In this document: piece after piece, positions 5,446 to 14,130 of the stretch
How the letters are laid out: each line of letters opens with the position of its first letter
Numbering within the stretch: position 1 is the first letter of the stretch
NCBI RefSeq assembly: GCF_937876455.1
Contig: NZ_CALFIG010000277.1
Location: forward strand, 1 to 23,912
Direction of reading: 5' to 3'
Source: an uncultured Flavobacterium sp.
GTDB lineage: Bacteria > Bacteroidota > Bacteroidia > Flavobacteriales > Flavobacteriaceae
DNA length: 23,912 bases
Translations under genes and position numbers: made by a program
Notes under the pieces: model-generated
The model's input: only the letters and a program-made list of their open reading frames with translations
What the model was told of the DNA's origin: nothing
The model's database searches: none

Positions 5446-8256
5446 ATGAAAATTACACATTTACTTTTTGGGCTTTTATTTATGGTGTTAAGTTATGGGC
5501 AAAACAATGCTAAAATAACTGGTATTGTTTTAGATAAAGACACTAAAAAACCTATTGAACTTGCTTCCGTTTTTTTAAAAGGGACAGGCTACAAAACAGA
5601 TACAGATGCTACTGGGAAATATGAATTATTGGCAAAACCAGGAAACTTTACACTTGTAGTTTCATTTGTTGGATACAAAACACAAGAAAAAACAGTTATA
5701 TTAGTAGCTGGACAAACACAAAATTTTACATGTAATTTACAAGAAAACGCTTCAAAAATAGATGAAGTTGTAGTTAAAGTTTCTGTAAAGAAAACAAACG
5801 AAACTGCTTTGTTAAAAGAGCAGCAAAAAGCGGTTGAAATTAAACAAAGTATTGGCGCTCAGGAAATGTCAAGAAAAGGCATTAGTGATGTGGAAGAAGG
5901 ATTAACCAAAATGTCTAGTATTACAAAAGTTGAATCTAGAGGTATATTTGTTAGGGGGCTAGAAGGAAGATACACAAATTTGTTACTAAACGGATTAGCC
6001 ACACCTACAAATAACCCGTTTAACAAAATGATACCTTTAGATCTTATTCCAACTGATGTTGTTGATGTGATTGACACGTATAAAACATTTAGTAGCAATG
6101 TTTATGGAGATTTTGCCGGAGCTACTTTTAATGTTCAAACTACTACAAAACCTGCTAAACCTATTACAAAAATTTCGGCTGGAATAGGGTATGTTACAAA
6201 TAATAATTTAAAAGATTTTTACTTTACCGAAAATTCTCAAAAAGGATTTGGATATTTTGGTTTTGAATCAAACTATAGAAACTTACCTACTTATTTTGGC
6301 ACTACTCCTACTTCTAAAAGCGTTGACGGTGCAAAAGCTCAAAAAATATTTGAAAGCTCATTAGCTCCTGTAAAAAGCAGAAGCCCACTAAATTCTAGTT
6401 ATGGTATATTACATGGTGATAAATTTAATATGGGTGCTGCAAAATTAAGTTATCTCTTTTCTTTAAATTTTGACAACAGCTATCAATATCGTGAGGGCCT
6501 AAGAAGAACTTTTCAACCTGGACAATATTCGCAGTTTAGCAACAATTTACTTAAAAAAACATTTAATTATAAAACAAATTCATCTGCAATTTTAGGATTA
6601 AACTATAGTTCTGAAAAATTAAATTTAGCAACAAATATTCTTTATTTAAAATCATCAAGTAGTGAAATATCTACCTCAACTGGCGTGCTAAATGCTCAAG
6701 TAAATACCCCTAATGCGTTTCTTTATGTAAACAAGTATGAACAAACAGATTACATCAATGGACAATTAATGGGAGATTACAAACTATCTGCAAATGGAAA
6801 TTCAAAATTAAAAGCAGGTATTTCAGCTGTAAAAACAATTTATAGTCTTCCTGATATTAATTCTTTTTCAGGAATTATTAATCCTGACCAAACAATATCG
6901 TACAGATATGGCGGAAATAATTTCTTAAGGCAATATTTAAATATTGACAATAACATTTTTATGTCAGGTTATTTAGAATATAACCATTCTTTTGGAAAAG
7001 ATAATAAAATGATTTTTGGGGTAAATGCTAACGAGAATGAAATTAGTTCAAGTTATCGCTTTTTAAATTTAAATCAAAACACAAATTACAATACATATAC
7101 CTTAAATTTAGAAAATGTAAACAACCAAATCATGATTGATTTAAATGATGCTGATCTTAACAAAAGGTTATTCTACATAGAACAAAGTGCTTACAACTGG
7201 AAAGCAAAAGTAAAAGATAGAACCATAGCAGCATATGGAAATTTTATTTACAATATTAATGAAAAATGGAATGCTAATGTGGGGGTTAGAATTGAATCAT
7301 TTAATCAAACTTCTTTCTACAAAGACGGTTCGGCATCAAATAAATTTAAAGAAGTAACTACTTCTAAATCTTATATTTTACCTTCATTAAACTTAAAATA
7401 CCTACTTAATGATTTAACTAATTTAAGGTTTGCTTCTTCTCTTACTTATACGAAGCCTATTTCTATGGAAGGTTATCCTATACAAATTGTAGATCCTGAA
7501 GGCGAAACGATTCAAGGAAATACGTTCCTTAAAAATAGTCAAAATTTTAATGTTGATTTTAAATATGAATTATTCCCAACTGCAGCTGAAATGATAAGTC
7601 TATCAGCGTTTGGAAAAAAAATAAACAATCCTATTGAAAAAATATACATTGCTTCTGCAGGAGGGCCAATGATTTCATATACTAATTCAAAAGAAGCATT
7701 ATTATATGGTGTAGAAGGTGAAATTAAATTAGACTGCAAAAGAATAAGTGAAAAATTAGCAAATCTTTCAATCGGTTTTAACGGTACACTTATGCAAACT
7801 CAAGTAACAATAGCTGACAAAACAACCAATCCTATTAATGGTGAATTAATGGATAATATTGAAAATGTTTTTGCAAAAGGTGAAAATAAAAGACAATTAC
7901 AAGGCGCTTCTAATTGGTTAATCAATTCTGACATAAAATATGCTTTCAATTTATCTAAAAAATGGAATTCTACAATTTCAACCGTTTATAATGTTTTTGG
8001 AAAACGAATTTTCTCTGTTGGTTCAAACGGTTTAGATCACATCTATGAAATGCCTGTTCAAAAATTAGACATCGTATGGTCAAACAAAATTAATGACCAT
8101 ATAGATTTTAAACTAGCAGCAGACAATATTTTAAATCCGAATGTAAAATTAGAACTTGGCAATGAAAGTAAAAATAGCTTCATTGAAAATTCAAAAATTT
8201 ATAAAGATTTTAAAAGGGGGATAGGTTTATCAATGAGCTTTTCATACACCTTTTAA
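5446..8256 (+). CDS. TonB-dependent outer-membrane receptor with carboxypeptidase-regulatory-like domain
   Basis: From the ATG at 5446 the protein has 936 residues. It has a signal peptide (about 1-19, ending SYG-Q) and a CarboxypepD_reg-like beta-sandwich (about 22-105; KITGIVLDKDTKKPIE to SFVGYKTQ), typical of Bacteroidota receptors. A plug domain follows (about 115-240, with GIFVRGLEGRYTNLLLNG), then a long barrel ending in an aromatic residue (SFSYTF). It should import a ligand across the outer membrane at the expense of TonB energy. It is followed by a lipoprotein, not a SusD-like protein, so it is not a classical SusCD glycan system. The divergent PhoB/PhoR-like pair and the repeats in the shared promoter region suggest control by phosphate. 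The frame also opens at TTG 5422, but that would place residues ahead of the signal peptide. The ligand is unknown. Confidence 0.87.
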   Translation: MKITHLLFGLLFMVLSYGQNNAKITGIVLDKDTKKPIELASVFLKGTGYKTDTDATGKYELLAKPGNFTLVVSFVGYKTQEKTVILVAGQTQNFTCNLQENASKIDEVVVKVSVKKTNETALLKEQQKAVEIKQSIGAQEMSRKGISDVEEGLTKMSSITKVESRGIFVRGLEGRYTNLLLNGLATPTNNPFNKMIPLDLIPTDVVDVIDTYKTFSSNVYGDFAGATFNVQTTTKPAKPITKISAGIGYVTNNNLKDFYFTENSQKGFGYFGFESNYRNLPTYFGTTPTSKSVDGAKAQKIFESSLAPVKSRSPLNSSYGILHGDKFNMGAAKLSYLFSLNFDNSYQYREGLRRTFQPGQYSQFSNNLLKKTFNYKTNSSAILGLNYSSEKLNLATNILYLKSSSSEISTSTGVLNAQVNTPNAFLYVNKYEQTDYINGQLMGDYKLSANGNSKLKAGISAVKTIYSLPDINSFSGIINPDQTISYRYGGNNFLRQYLNIDNNIFMSGYLEYNHSFGKDNKMIFGVNANENEISSSYRFLNLNQNTNYNTYTLNLENVNNQIMIDLNDADLNKRLFYIEQSAYNWKAKVKDRTIAAYGNFIYNINEKWNANVGVRIESFNQTSFYKDGSASNKFKEVTTSKSYILPSLNLKYLLNDLTNLRFASSLTYTKPISMEGYPIQIVDPEGETIQGNTFLKNSQNFNVDFKYELFPTAAEMISLSAFGKKINNPIEKIYIASAGGPMISYTNSKEALLYGVEGEIKLDCKRISEKLANLSIGFNGTLMQTQVTIADKTTNPINGELMDNIENVFAKGENKRQLQGASNWLINSDIKYAFNLSKKWNSTISTVYNVFGKRIFSVGSNGLDHIYEMPVQKLDIVWSNKINDHIDFKLAADNILNPNVKLELGNESKNSFIENSKIYKDFKRGIGLSMSFSYTF

Positions 8257-8378
8257 TTTTTAAGAGATTAATAGTAAATTAACATTCCTCCTATTTAATA
8301 AAATTTTGTTAATCATTACTAAATCTTCAACTAACAACAATAAGTCAAATTTGTAACATAAATTTTAAAACTATAAAA

Positions 8379-9566
8379 ATGAAAAAATTATTTGTTTGCT
8401 TGTCAATTTTAAGCTTGGCTTTAGTGAGTTGTTCAAAAGACATTGCTGAAGACGAAAACAACACTCCGGTTAGTGGAGTAATCAGCGGTGAAATCACTGG
8501 AAATGTAAATTATGCTTATGGAAATTACACATTACAAGGTGTTGTTAGGGTTAAAAATGGTGCGACTTTAACCATTGCTGCGGGTAGCACAATTCGAATA
8601 GATAAAACATTAGCTACAGATAATGGGCTAATCGTTGAAAACGGAGGAACTATCAATTTAGTTGGTACTGCTGATGCGCCAATTGTATTTACAGAAGTAT
8701 CAAAAGTACCTGGTTCTTGGAGTGGAATTATGTTAGTAGGTGATGCTCCTATAAATGCTGCAGGAGGAGCTTCAACTGCTTTATCTGAAGATGGTTCAAA
8801 CATAACTTATGGCGGAACAGATGCTACAGATAACCGTGGCATTCTAAAATATGTTCGTGTAGAATACGCTGGTAAAAAAATTGCTGATGGACAAAAAGAA
8901 ACAAACTCATTTACTTTTTATTCTGTTGGTTCAGGAACCACTTTAGACCACTTAGTTGCTTATAAAGGGGCGGATGATGGCTTTGAGTTTTTTGGTGGAA
9001 CCGTTAGTATGACAAATGCTATTTCATATGGTAACTTTGACGATGCTTTTGATTGGCAAGATGGCTGGAGAGGACAAAATAATTCAAACTGGACTGCAAT
9101 TCAAGTTGGGAAAGGTAATTTTGGAATGGAAATAGAATGTTCTTTAAACAATAACGCATATTGGCCTAAAGTAACCGGTGTTACTTTAAAAAGAATGTCT
9201 GGCTGTGTTCCTGAAGTAGTTGGTGATGTACAAATAGATGCATTCCAATTTAAAAGAGAAGGAAACGGAGAATTTGACAATGTAATTATTGATGGATATG
9301 GTAATTATACTGAAACTACAACTACTTATCAAGGGGCTGCTTGTAAAATTCAAGATGCAACGACAAACACAAATCAAGTTAATAGTTCTAAAATTAAGTT
9401 AACCAATTTAAAAATCACAAATACAAGTCAACAAATAGCCGGAGCTTCAAGTGCTATATCTGTTACTTTTCCAACAGGCCAATTTACAACATCTAATACA
9501 GCTACAGGGTCTGTTTTAACCAATGGAACTTGGTCAACAGTAGAGGGAGTTAGCTTATTACAATAA
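8379..9566 (+). CDS. Outer-membrane lipoprotein, predicted beta-helix, unknown function
   Basis: This 395-residue protein begins with a lipoprotein signal and lipobox (LALVSC, Cys18), followed by the acidic stretch SKDIAEDENN that could act as a surface-export tag. The body is rich in Gly, Thr, Asn and Asp, with short repeated turns (GATLTIAAGSTIRID, GGTINLVGTADAPIVF) characteristic of right-handed parallel beta-helices. Aspartate-rich motifs stand out: DDGFEFFGGTVSMTNA and DDAFDWQDGWRG, which could bind a metal. It follows the receptor gene by 122 bases on the same strand and is probably its ligand-binding or processing partner. I recognise a family of similar bacterial surface proteins but know of no established function. 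A strong terminator follows. Confidence 0.75.
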   Translation: MKKLFVCLSILSLALVSCSKDIAEDENNTPVSGVISGEITGNVNYAYGNYTLQGVVRVKNGATLTIAAGSTIRIDKTLATDNGLIVENGGTINLVGTADAPIVFTEVSKVPGSWSGIMLVGDAPINAAGGASTALSEDGSNITYGGTDATDNRGILKYVRVEYAGKKIADGQKETNSFTFYSVGSGTTLDHLVAYKGADDGFEFFGGTVSMTNAISYGNFDDAFDWQDGWRGQNNSNWTAIQVGKGNFGMEIECSLNNNAYWPKVTGVTLKRMSGCVPEVVGDVQIDAFQFKREGNGEFDNVIIDGYGNYTETTTTYQGAACKIQDATTNTNQVNSSKIKLTNLKITNTSQQIAGASSAISVTFPTGQFTTSNTATGSVLTNGTWSTVEGVSLLQ

Positions 9567-9585
9567 TAACACAAAAAATATACAT

Positions 9586-9615
9586 AAAAAAAGCGGTGTT
9601 TTACCGCTTTTTTTT
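9586..9615 (+). terminator. Rho-independent terminator after the lipoprotein gene
   Basis: AGCGGT pairs with ACCGCT around a GTTTT loop, extended by seven A on the left and eight T on the right. It closes the receptor-lipoprotein unit and lies about 40 bases upstream of the lspA -7 box. Confidence 0.88.
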
Positions 9616-9655
9616 ATTTCGTTTAATCGAGCGTTTTACATATAAAAATAAACCT

Positions 9656-9663
9656 TATTTTTG
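9656..9663 (+). promoter_or_regulatory. lspA promoter, -7 box
   Basis: TATTTTTG is a full match to TAnnTTTG and lies 16 bases before the lspA ATG, immediately downstream of a terminator. It also shows that the reading frame open upstream of 9680 is not coding. No standard -33 TTG seen. Confidence 0.6.
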
Positions 9664-9679
9664 CAGAAACTATTTTGAT

Positions 9680-10276
9680 ATGAGCATTAAAAAAGCCTAT
9701 TTATTTGTCTTCCTAATTTTACTAATTGATCAAGCAAGTAAAGTATATGTAAAAACAAACTTTAAAATGTTTGATGAGGTAACCATTTTTGATTGGTTTC
9801 AAATCAAATTTATTGAAAATGAAGGGATGGCTTGGGGAATTGAATTACCAGGCGATTATGGTAAATTGTTTTTAACCCTTTTCCGAATTGTAGCAGTAGG
9901 CGGAATTATTTGGTGGCTTTGGGACAGTGTTAAGAAAAATGCGTCTAATTATTTACGTGTAGCTATTGTTCTCATTTTGGCAGGCGCAATAGGCAATATT
10001 ATTGACTCTGTTTTTTATGGTGTTATTTTTAATGAAAGTACAACTCAACAAGTCGCTACAATTTTTAGCGACCAACCTTACGGAACGGCTTTTCATGGAA
10101 AAGTAGTTGACATGTTTTACTTTCCTATCTGGCGAGGTGTTTTACCAAGTTGGATTCCTATTTGGGGCGGACAAGAAGCTTCTTTTTTTAATGCCATATT
10201 CAACGTAGCTGATTTTGCTATTTCAACAGGTTTCGGAATTTTATTAGTCTTTAATAAAAAATGTTTTCAATCATAA
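9680..10276 (+). CDS. lspA: Lipoprotein signal peptidase (signal peptidase II)
   Basis: From the ATG at 9680 this is a 198-residue inner-membrane aspartic protease that removes signal peptides from prolipoproteins after diacylglyceryl modification. The first helix carries LILLIDQASKVYVK, and the conserved IENEGMAWG sits at 45-53. The catalytic aspartates are Asp144 (VVDMFYFP) and Asp178 (NVADFAIS). A longer loop between the third and fourth helices (about 112-142) makes it bigger than the E. coli enzyme, as is usual in Bacteroidota. The frame is open to 9596, but those bases contain the terminator tail and the promoter. The gene stands alone between two terminators. Four lipoproteins predicted in this window would be substrates. 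Confidence 0.95.
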   Translation: MSIKKAYLFVFLILLIDQASKVYVKTNFKMFDEVTIFDWFQIKFIENEGMAWGIELPGDYGKLFLTLFRIVAVGGIIWWLWDSVKKNASNYLRVAIVLILAGAIGNIIDSVFYGVIFNESTTQQVATIFSDQPYGTAFHGKVVDMFYFPIWRGVLPSWIPIWGGQEASFFNAIFNVADFAISTGFGILLVFNKKCFQS

Positions 10277-10279
10277 ACT

Positions 10280-10313
10280 AAAAAAAGCCCCGATTAATAT
10301 CGGGGCTTTTTTT
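10280..10313. terminator. Bidirectional terminator between lspA and the crotonase gene
   Basis: AGCCCCGAT pairs with ATCGGGGCT around a short TAA-rich loop, with an A tract to the left and a T tract to the right, so it can act on both strands. The T tract runs into the last bases of the convergent crotonase gene. Confidence 0.9.
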
Positions 10314-11088
10314 AATTACCAGGAAAATTCGCTTTCCTTTTTTCTAAAAACGCTGTTGTTCCTTCTTTAAAATCTTCTGTAGCAAAGCAAGCTCCAAAAT
10401 TAGAAATTTCAACTTCATAGCCATTTTTACCATCTATATAATTTGCATTTATTGAAGCAATAGCTTTTGCAATAGCCACACTTGAATTAGAAGCTATTTT
10501 TATAGCTATGCCTTTTGAAAAAGAAAGTAATTCTTCTTGAGTCACAACATGGTTAACTAAACCGTAACTCTTTGCTGTTTCTGCATCAATCATTGATGCT
10601 GTTAAGATTAATTCCATGGCACGACCTTTACCAACTAATTGCGCTAAACGTTGTGTGCCTCCATAACCAGGAATAACCCCTAAAGTAACTTCAGGCAACC
10701 CCATTTTTGCATTTGTTGAAGCTATTCTAAAATGACAAGACATAGCTAATTCTAAACCGCCACCTAAAGCAAATCCATTAATCGCTGCAATTACCGGAGT
10801 GCCTAAATTTTGAACAAAATCAAACAATAATGCTTGACCTTTTGCTGCTAATTCTTTTCCTTCTGTTTCAGAAAAATGAGCAAATTCAGCAATATCTGCT
10901 CCTGCTACAAAGGCTTTTTCGCCACTTCCTGTAACAAGGATTGCTTTTATTGTTTTGTCTTTATCTAACTCGTTAAAGGCATGATGTAGCTCCTCAATTG
11001 TTGCCTTATTTAAGGCATTTAATTTTGTAGGTCTATTGATTGTAACAACAGCTACATTTTCTTCTTTTTCAATTAAAATATTTTCCAT
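10312..11088 (-). CDS. Enoyl-CoA hydratase/isomerase family protein (crotonase)
   Basis: The 258-residue protein has the crotonase fold throughout. Oxyanion-hole segments are AFVAGADI (59-66) and NGFALGGGLELAM (104-116). Both glutamates of classical enoyl-CoA hydratases are present, Glu113 (GGGLELAM) and Glu133 (MGLPEV), so hydration of 2-enoyl-CoA in fatty-acid or amino-acid breakdown is the best guess. Exact chain length or substrate cannot be told. It starts five bases after the NtrY-like kinase gene and is the last gene of the AraC-hemH-hemJ-kinase unit, ending in a bidirectional terminator. No link of its chemistry to heme synthesis is evident. Confidence 0.9.
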   Translation of the reverse strand: MENILIEKEENVAVVTINRPTKLNALNKATIEELHHAFNELDKDKTIKAILVTGSGEKAFVAGADIAEFAHFSETEGKELAAKGQALLFDFVQNLGTPVIAAINGFALGGGLELAMSCHFRIASTNAKMGLPEVTLGVIPGYGGTQRLAQLVGKGRAMELILTASMIDAETAKSYGLVNHVVTQEELLSFSKGIAIKIASNSSVAIAKAIASINANYIDGKNGYEVEISNFGACFATEDFKEGTTAFLEKRKANFPGN

Positions 11089-11093
11089 ACTAA

Positions 11094-12563
11094 TTAATTT
11101 AATGGCAATTCAATACTAAATGTACTACCCTTACCACGTTCTGTACTTACCCTTATAGTTCCGTTATAATTTTCTACAATATTTTTAATAATAGCTAATC
11201 CAAGACCCATTCCGCTAGATTTTGTAGTGAATTTTGGCTCAAAAATCACTTCTTTTTGTTCATTTTCAATACCTATTCCATTGTCCTGAACTGATAATAT
11301 AATAGAATTATTTGATTTTATTAATTGAACTACAACTACTTTTTCTTCTTGTTCTTCAGGAATAGCTTGAATAGCATTTTTAACTAAATTAGTAGTAATT
11401 CTAATTAACTGCGATTTGTCATAATTACCACATATTACCGTTTCGTTGGAGTTAAATAAGATATACTCTTCATTAAAAATCTCTAAGGCCATTTTGATTA
11501 TTTTGACCACATCTACTAATTCATTTTGCTGAAGTGGCATAGACGCAAAATTTGAAAAAGCACTTGCAACAGCGGTCATTGTATCTATTTGCTGAATCAA
11601 CGTTTCGGAATAATCATTTAGTTTTTGAACACTCTGAGGGTCAGTGGGATTAAATTTTCTTTGGAAATTTTGAACCGTTAACTTCATTGGTGTTAAAGGA
11701 TTTTTAATTTCATGTGCCACTTGTTTAGCCATTTCTCGCCAAGCGTGTTCTCGTTCGCTTTGTGCTAATTTTTGTGCGCTTTCTTCTAATTTGTCAACCA
11801 TTAAATTATACGAAAGAATTAATGAATTAATTTCATGATTACCTGGTTGTAAAGCTAGTTTTTCATTGCGTTGATTCAATTTCGTTAAGGCTAATTTTTG
11901 CGAAATTTGAGTAAGTGATTTGGTTATGTTTTTGGATAAAAAATAAGACAACAAAATTGAGAAAACAAGCATAGCGAAATAAACTTGTGCATATCTTGAA
12001 AGGAAATTTCGAACTTCTTCATCATAAAAATCACTGTTTTCAACATAGGGTATATTTAAAATAGCAATGTTCTTTAAATTGGCGTCTTTTATGTAAGTAT
12101 ATGAAGTTTTAACTACAGTGCCATTTGCTTCTTCGTTTGTTTCTACAATCCTTTTTTCATTAGAAGTTTCTAATTTTTTTAGAATTTTTTTAGACAATTT
12201 TGGCAGGCGTTTACCCTTTTTTAATGCTGTTTTTGAGGAAATTAACAAGCTTCCTTTTAAATCATAAAAATTAATTTCTAAACTATGAATATCTGAAAGT
12301 TCATGAATTCGGTCTTTGAATAAAACTGAAATTGTTTTTGCCGTAACGAATTGATCTGTATTAAGTAAAATGTAATCAATGTGTTCTTTTATAGCATTTT
12401 CTTTTCTAGACAACCTTTCTTCATGATATTCTTTGGCTTCATATCTAAAATGAATAAGCGATACGACTGATATTAATACCGATGAAAAAATAGTAAGAAA
12501 AAGCATCGACAAAAAAATCCTTTGGCGAAGTGTAAAAGCATGTTTTTTAAACCCTTTAATCAC
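11094..12563 (-). CDS. Sensor histidine kinase, NtrY-like, with HAMP domain
   Basis: This 489-residue membrane kinase has a first membrane helix near 17-38 and an extracytoplasmic sensing region of about 150 residues. A second helix (about 193-211) and a HAMP linker (about 212-265) follow. HisKA carries His284 in QVAHEIKNPLTPMKL; the NPLTP extension is typical of NtrY-type kinases. The HATPase domain has VKNAIQAIPEE, DNGIGIE, FTTKSSGMGLGLAI and a final strand. No response regulator gene is adjacent, so the partner is encoded elsewhere. The start is a GTG at 12563 overlapping the end of hemJ by eight bases, which points to translational coupling. The next in-frame methionine (Met20) would cut into the first helix. 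The signal sensed is unknown. Confidence 0.88.
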   Translation of the reverse strand: MIKGFKKHAFTLRQRIFLSMLFLTIFSSVLISVVSLIHFRYEAKEYHEERLSRKENAIKEHIDYILLNTDQFVTAKTISVLFKDRIHELSDIHSLEINFYDLKGSLLISSKTALKKGKRLPKLSKKILKKLETSNEKRIVETNEEANGTVVKTSYTYIKDANLKNIAILNIPYVENSDFYDEEVRNFLSRYAQVYFAMLVFSILLSYFLSKNITKSLTQISQKLALTKLNQRNEKLALQPGNHEINSLILSYNLMVDKLEESAQKLAQSEREHAWREMAKQVAHEIKNPLTPMKLTVQNFQRKFNPTDPQSVQKLNDYSETLIQQIDTMTAVASAFSNFASMPLQQNELVDVVKIIKMALEIFNEEYILFNSNETVICGNYDKSQLIRITTNLVKNAIQAIPEEQEEKVVVVQLIKSNNSIILSVQDNGIGIENEQKEVIFEPKFTTKSSGMGLGLAIIKNIVENYNGTIRVSTERGKGSTFSIELPLN

Positions 12564-13101
12564 GTTTTTCTCTTATTTTTTTATATAACTTATATCCTAA
12601 CATTAATGCCATCGAAAATACAACGATACCTATAACACCAAAAATCCAGTTGATGGCACTTTTTACAATTATTAAAAAAACTACTGCAAAAAGGATAAGC
12701 GTTGCGCCTTCGTTCCAAATTCTAAAAAAATTAGACGTGTGTTGTACTTTATTTTTTTGTAAAGCTAAAAAAATCTGATGGCATTTGAAATGATAGCAAT
12801 ACAATAAAAATACAAAAACTAATTTGACTTGAAAATAAGTCGCAAATAATAAGCCACTATTCAAATGCAACATTAAAAAAGCAAAAATACTCGCTAATAG
12901 TGCACTAGGCCAAGTTATAATATACCATAACCTGTATTGCATAACTTGATATTGCTTAATTAAAATGCTTTGTTCGGGCTCCTCTTTTTGTTTGGCTTCT
13001 GCATGATACACAAATAACCGCACCATATAAAACAATCCGGCAAACCAAGTAACTATAAAAATAAGGTGAAGGGCTTTTAAGTAAAGATACAACTGCTCCA
13101 T
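12556..13101 (-). CDS. hemJ: Protoporphyrinogen IX oxidase HemJ (often labelled CopD family)
   Basis: The 181-residue membrane protein has about five helices. The first contains the HemJ hallmark LHLIFIVTWFAGLFYMVRLFV (split here between residues 11-22 and 23-31), with the conserved His12. A second hallmark, FQVKLVFVFLL (90-100), has the conserved Lys93. HemJ oxidises protoporphyrinogen IX to protoporphyrin IX, the step before ferrochelatase, at the inner membrane. Automatic annotation often calls such proteins CopD-like. The neighbour supports HemJ: the gene starts two bases after hemH ends, and no hemG- or hemY-like gene is in the window. Its 3' end overlaps the kinase gene. I am fairly sure of the assignment. 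Confidence 0.82.
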   Translation of the reverse strand: MEQLYLYLKALHLIFIVTWFAGLFYMVRLFVYHAEAKQKEEPEQSILIKQYQVMQYRLWYIITWPSALLASIFAFLMLHLNSGLLFATYFQVKLVFVFLLYCYHFKCHQIFLALQKNKVQHTSNFFRIWNEGATLILFAVVFLIIVKSAINWIFGVIGIVVFSMALMLGYKLYKKIREKRD

Positions 13102-13103
13102 TT

Positions 13104-14123
13104 TTATTTATTTTGAAAATCCTTAATCCAATTACTTAAAGTTGTCACCCAATCGTCTCTATCATTTAGACAAGGTATAGCTAAAAAATCTTCTCCTCCA
13201 TTTTCTTTAAAACTGTGAGCGGCTTCCATGCCAATTTCTTCCAATGTTTCCAAGCAATCTGAAACAAAAGCAGGTGTGGCTACAGCCAGTTTTTTTATGC
13301 CTTTTTGTGCCAATCCATCAATAGTAGCGTCTGTATAGGGTTGTAACCAAGGATCTCGACCCAGTCTTGACTGAAATGAAGTGCTATAAGTACCTTCTTC
13401 TAGGCCTAAAGCTTCTGCAACTTGTCTAGTTGTTTCATAACACTGGTGACGGTAACAAAACTCATGGGCAGCGGAAGATGTAATACAACATTGACCATCT
13501 ATTTTACAATGGCTTTTTGTTACATCCGATTTTTTAATGTGCCGTTCAGGTACACCGTGATAAGAAAACAAAATATAGTCTGGTTGAAAAGAATTTTTGT
13601 ATTCTTGAATTGAGGCTGCTAAATTTTGAATGTAGTCTTTTTTATTATAAAAGGCGGGCAGACTTTCAAGTTGTAATGTAGGGAATTTTTGTTCAACCAA
13701 TTGTTGCGCTAAAACCAATATAGTTTCAGTAGTAGCCATGGCAAATTGTGGATATAATGGAACTACCAAAACATTTGTAACGCCTTGATTTACTAACTGT
13801 TGTAATCCAAATTCTAAACTAGGATTACCATATCGCATAGCCAATGCTACAGGAAGTTCTACTTTCTCTTGTACTTTTTTATGTAATCGTTTTGACAACA
13901 CAATTAATGGCGAACCTTCGGGCCACCAAATTTTTCTATATGCTTTAGCCGATTTTCTTGGCCTAGTATTTAAAATAATTCCTTTAACTAATAATGATCT
14001 TACTAAATACGGGATATCTATTACGCGCTCATCCATTAGAAACTCTCCTAAATATTTTTTTACATCTTTAGTCGTTGTACTGTCTGGTGAACCCAAATTA
14101 ACTAATAATACGCCTTTTTTCAT
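13104..14123 (-). CDS. hemH: Ferrochelatase
   Basis: HemH inserts Fe(II) into protoporphyrin IX to give protoheme. The 339-residue protein begins with KGVLLVNLGSPDS and carries the active-site His189 in FSYHGVPERH. It has the GRDPWLQPYTD segment, and Glu292 in SDCLETLEEIG matches the conserved acidic residue opposite the active-site His. Between about residues 206 and 228 lies a cysteine-rich stretch (Cys206, 212, 213, 223, 228) resembling the internal Cys insert found in [2Fe-2S]-containing bacterial ferrochelatases; whether a cluster forms is inference. It starts seven bases after the AraC-type gene and ends two bases before hemJ. The length fits the family. Confidence 0.95.
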   Translation of the reverse strand: MKKGVLLVNLGSPDSTTTKDVKKYLGEFLMDERVIDIPYLVRSLLVKGIILNTRPRKSAKAYRKIWWPEGSPLIVLSKRLHKKVQEKVELPVALAMRYGNPSLEFGLQQLVNQGVTNVLVVPLYPQFAMATTETILVLAQQLVEQKFPTLQLESLPAFYNKKDYIQNLAASIQEYKNSFQPDYILFSYHGVPERHIKKSDVTKSHCKIDGQCCITSSAAHEFCYRHQCYETTRQVAEALGLEEGTYSTSFQSRLGRDPWLQPYTDATIDGLAQKGIKKLAVATPAFVSDCLETLEEIGMEAAHSFKENGGEDFLAIPCLNDRDDWVTTLSNWIKDFQNK

Positions 14124-14130
14124 CTTCTCT

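Noticed and set aside
8279..8313. More TTAAC/TTAAT words before the lipoprotein gene as a second Pho-type operator
   Set aside because: Their spacing (16 and 14 bases) is not helical-phase, and such words are frequent in AT-rich DNA.
9596..9679. Open frame upstream of the lspA ATG
   Set aside because: It runs through the terminator tail and the TAnnTTTG box; the protein starts naturally at 9680.
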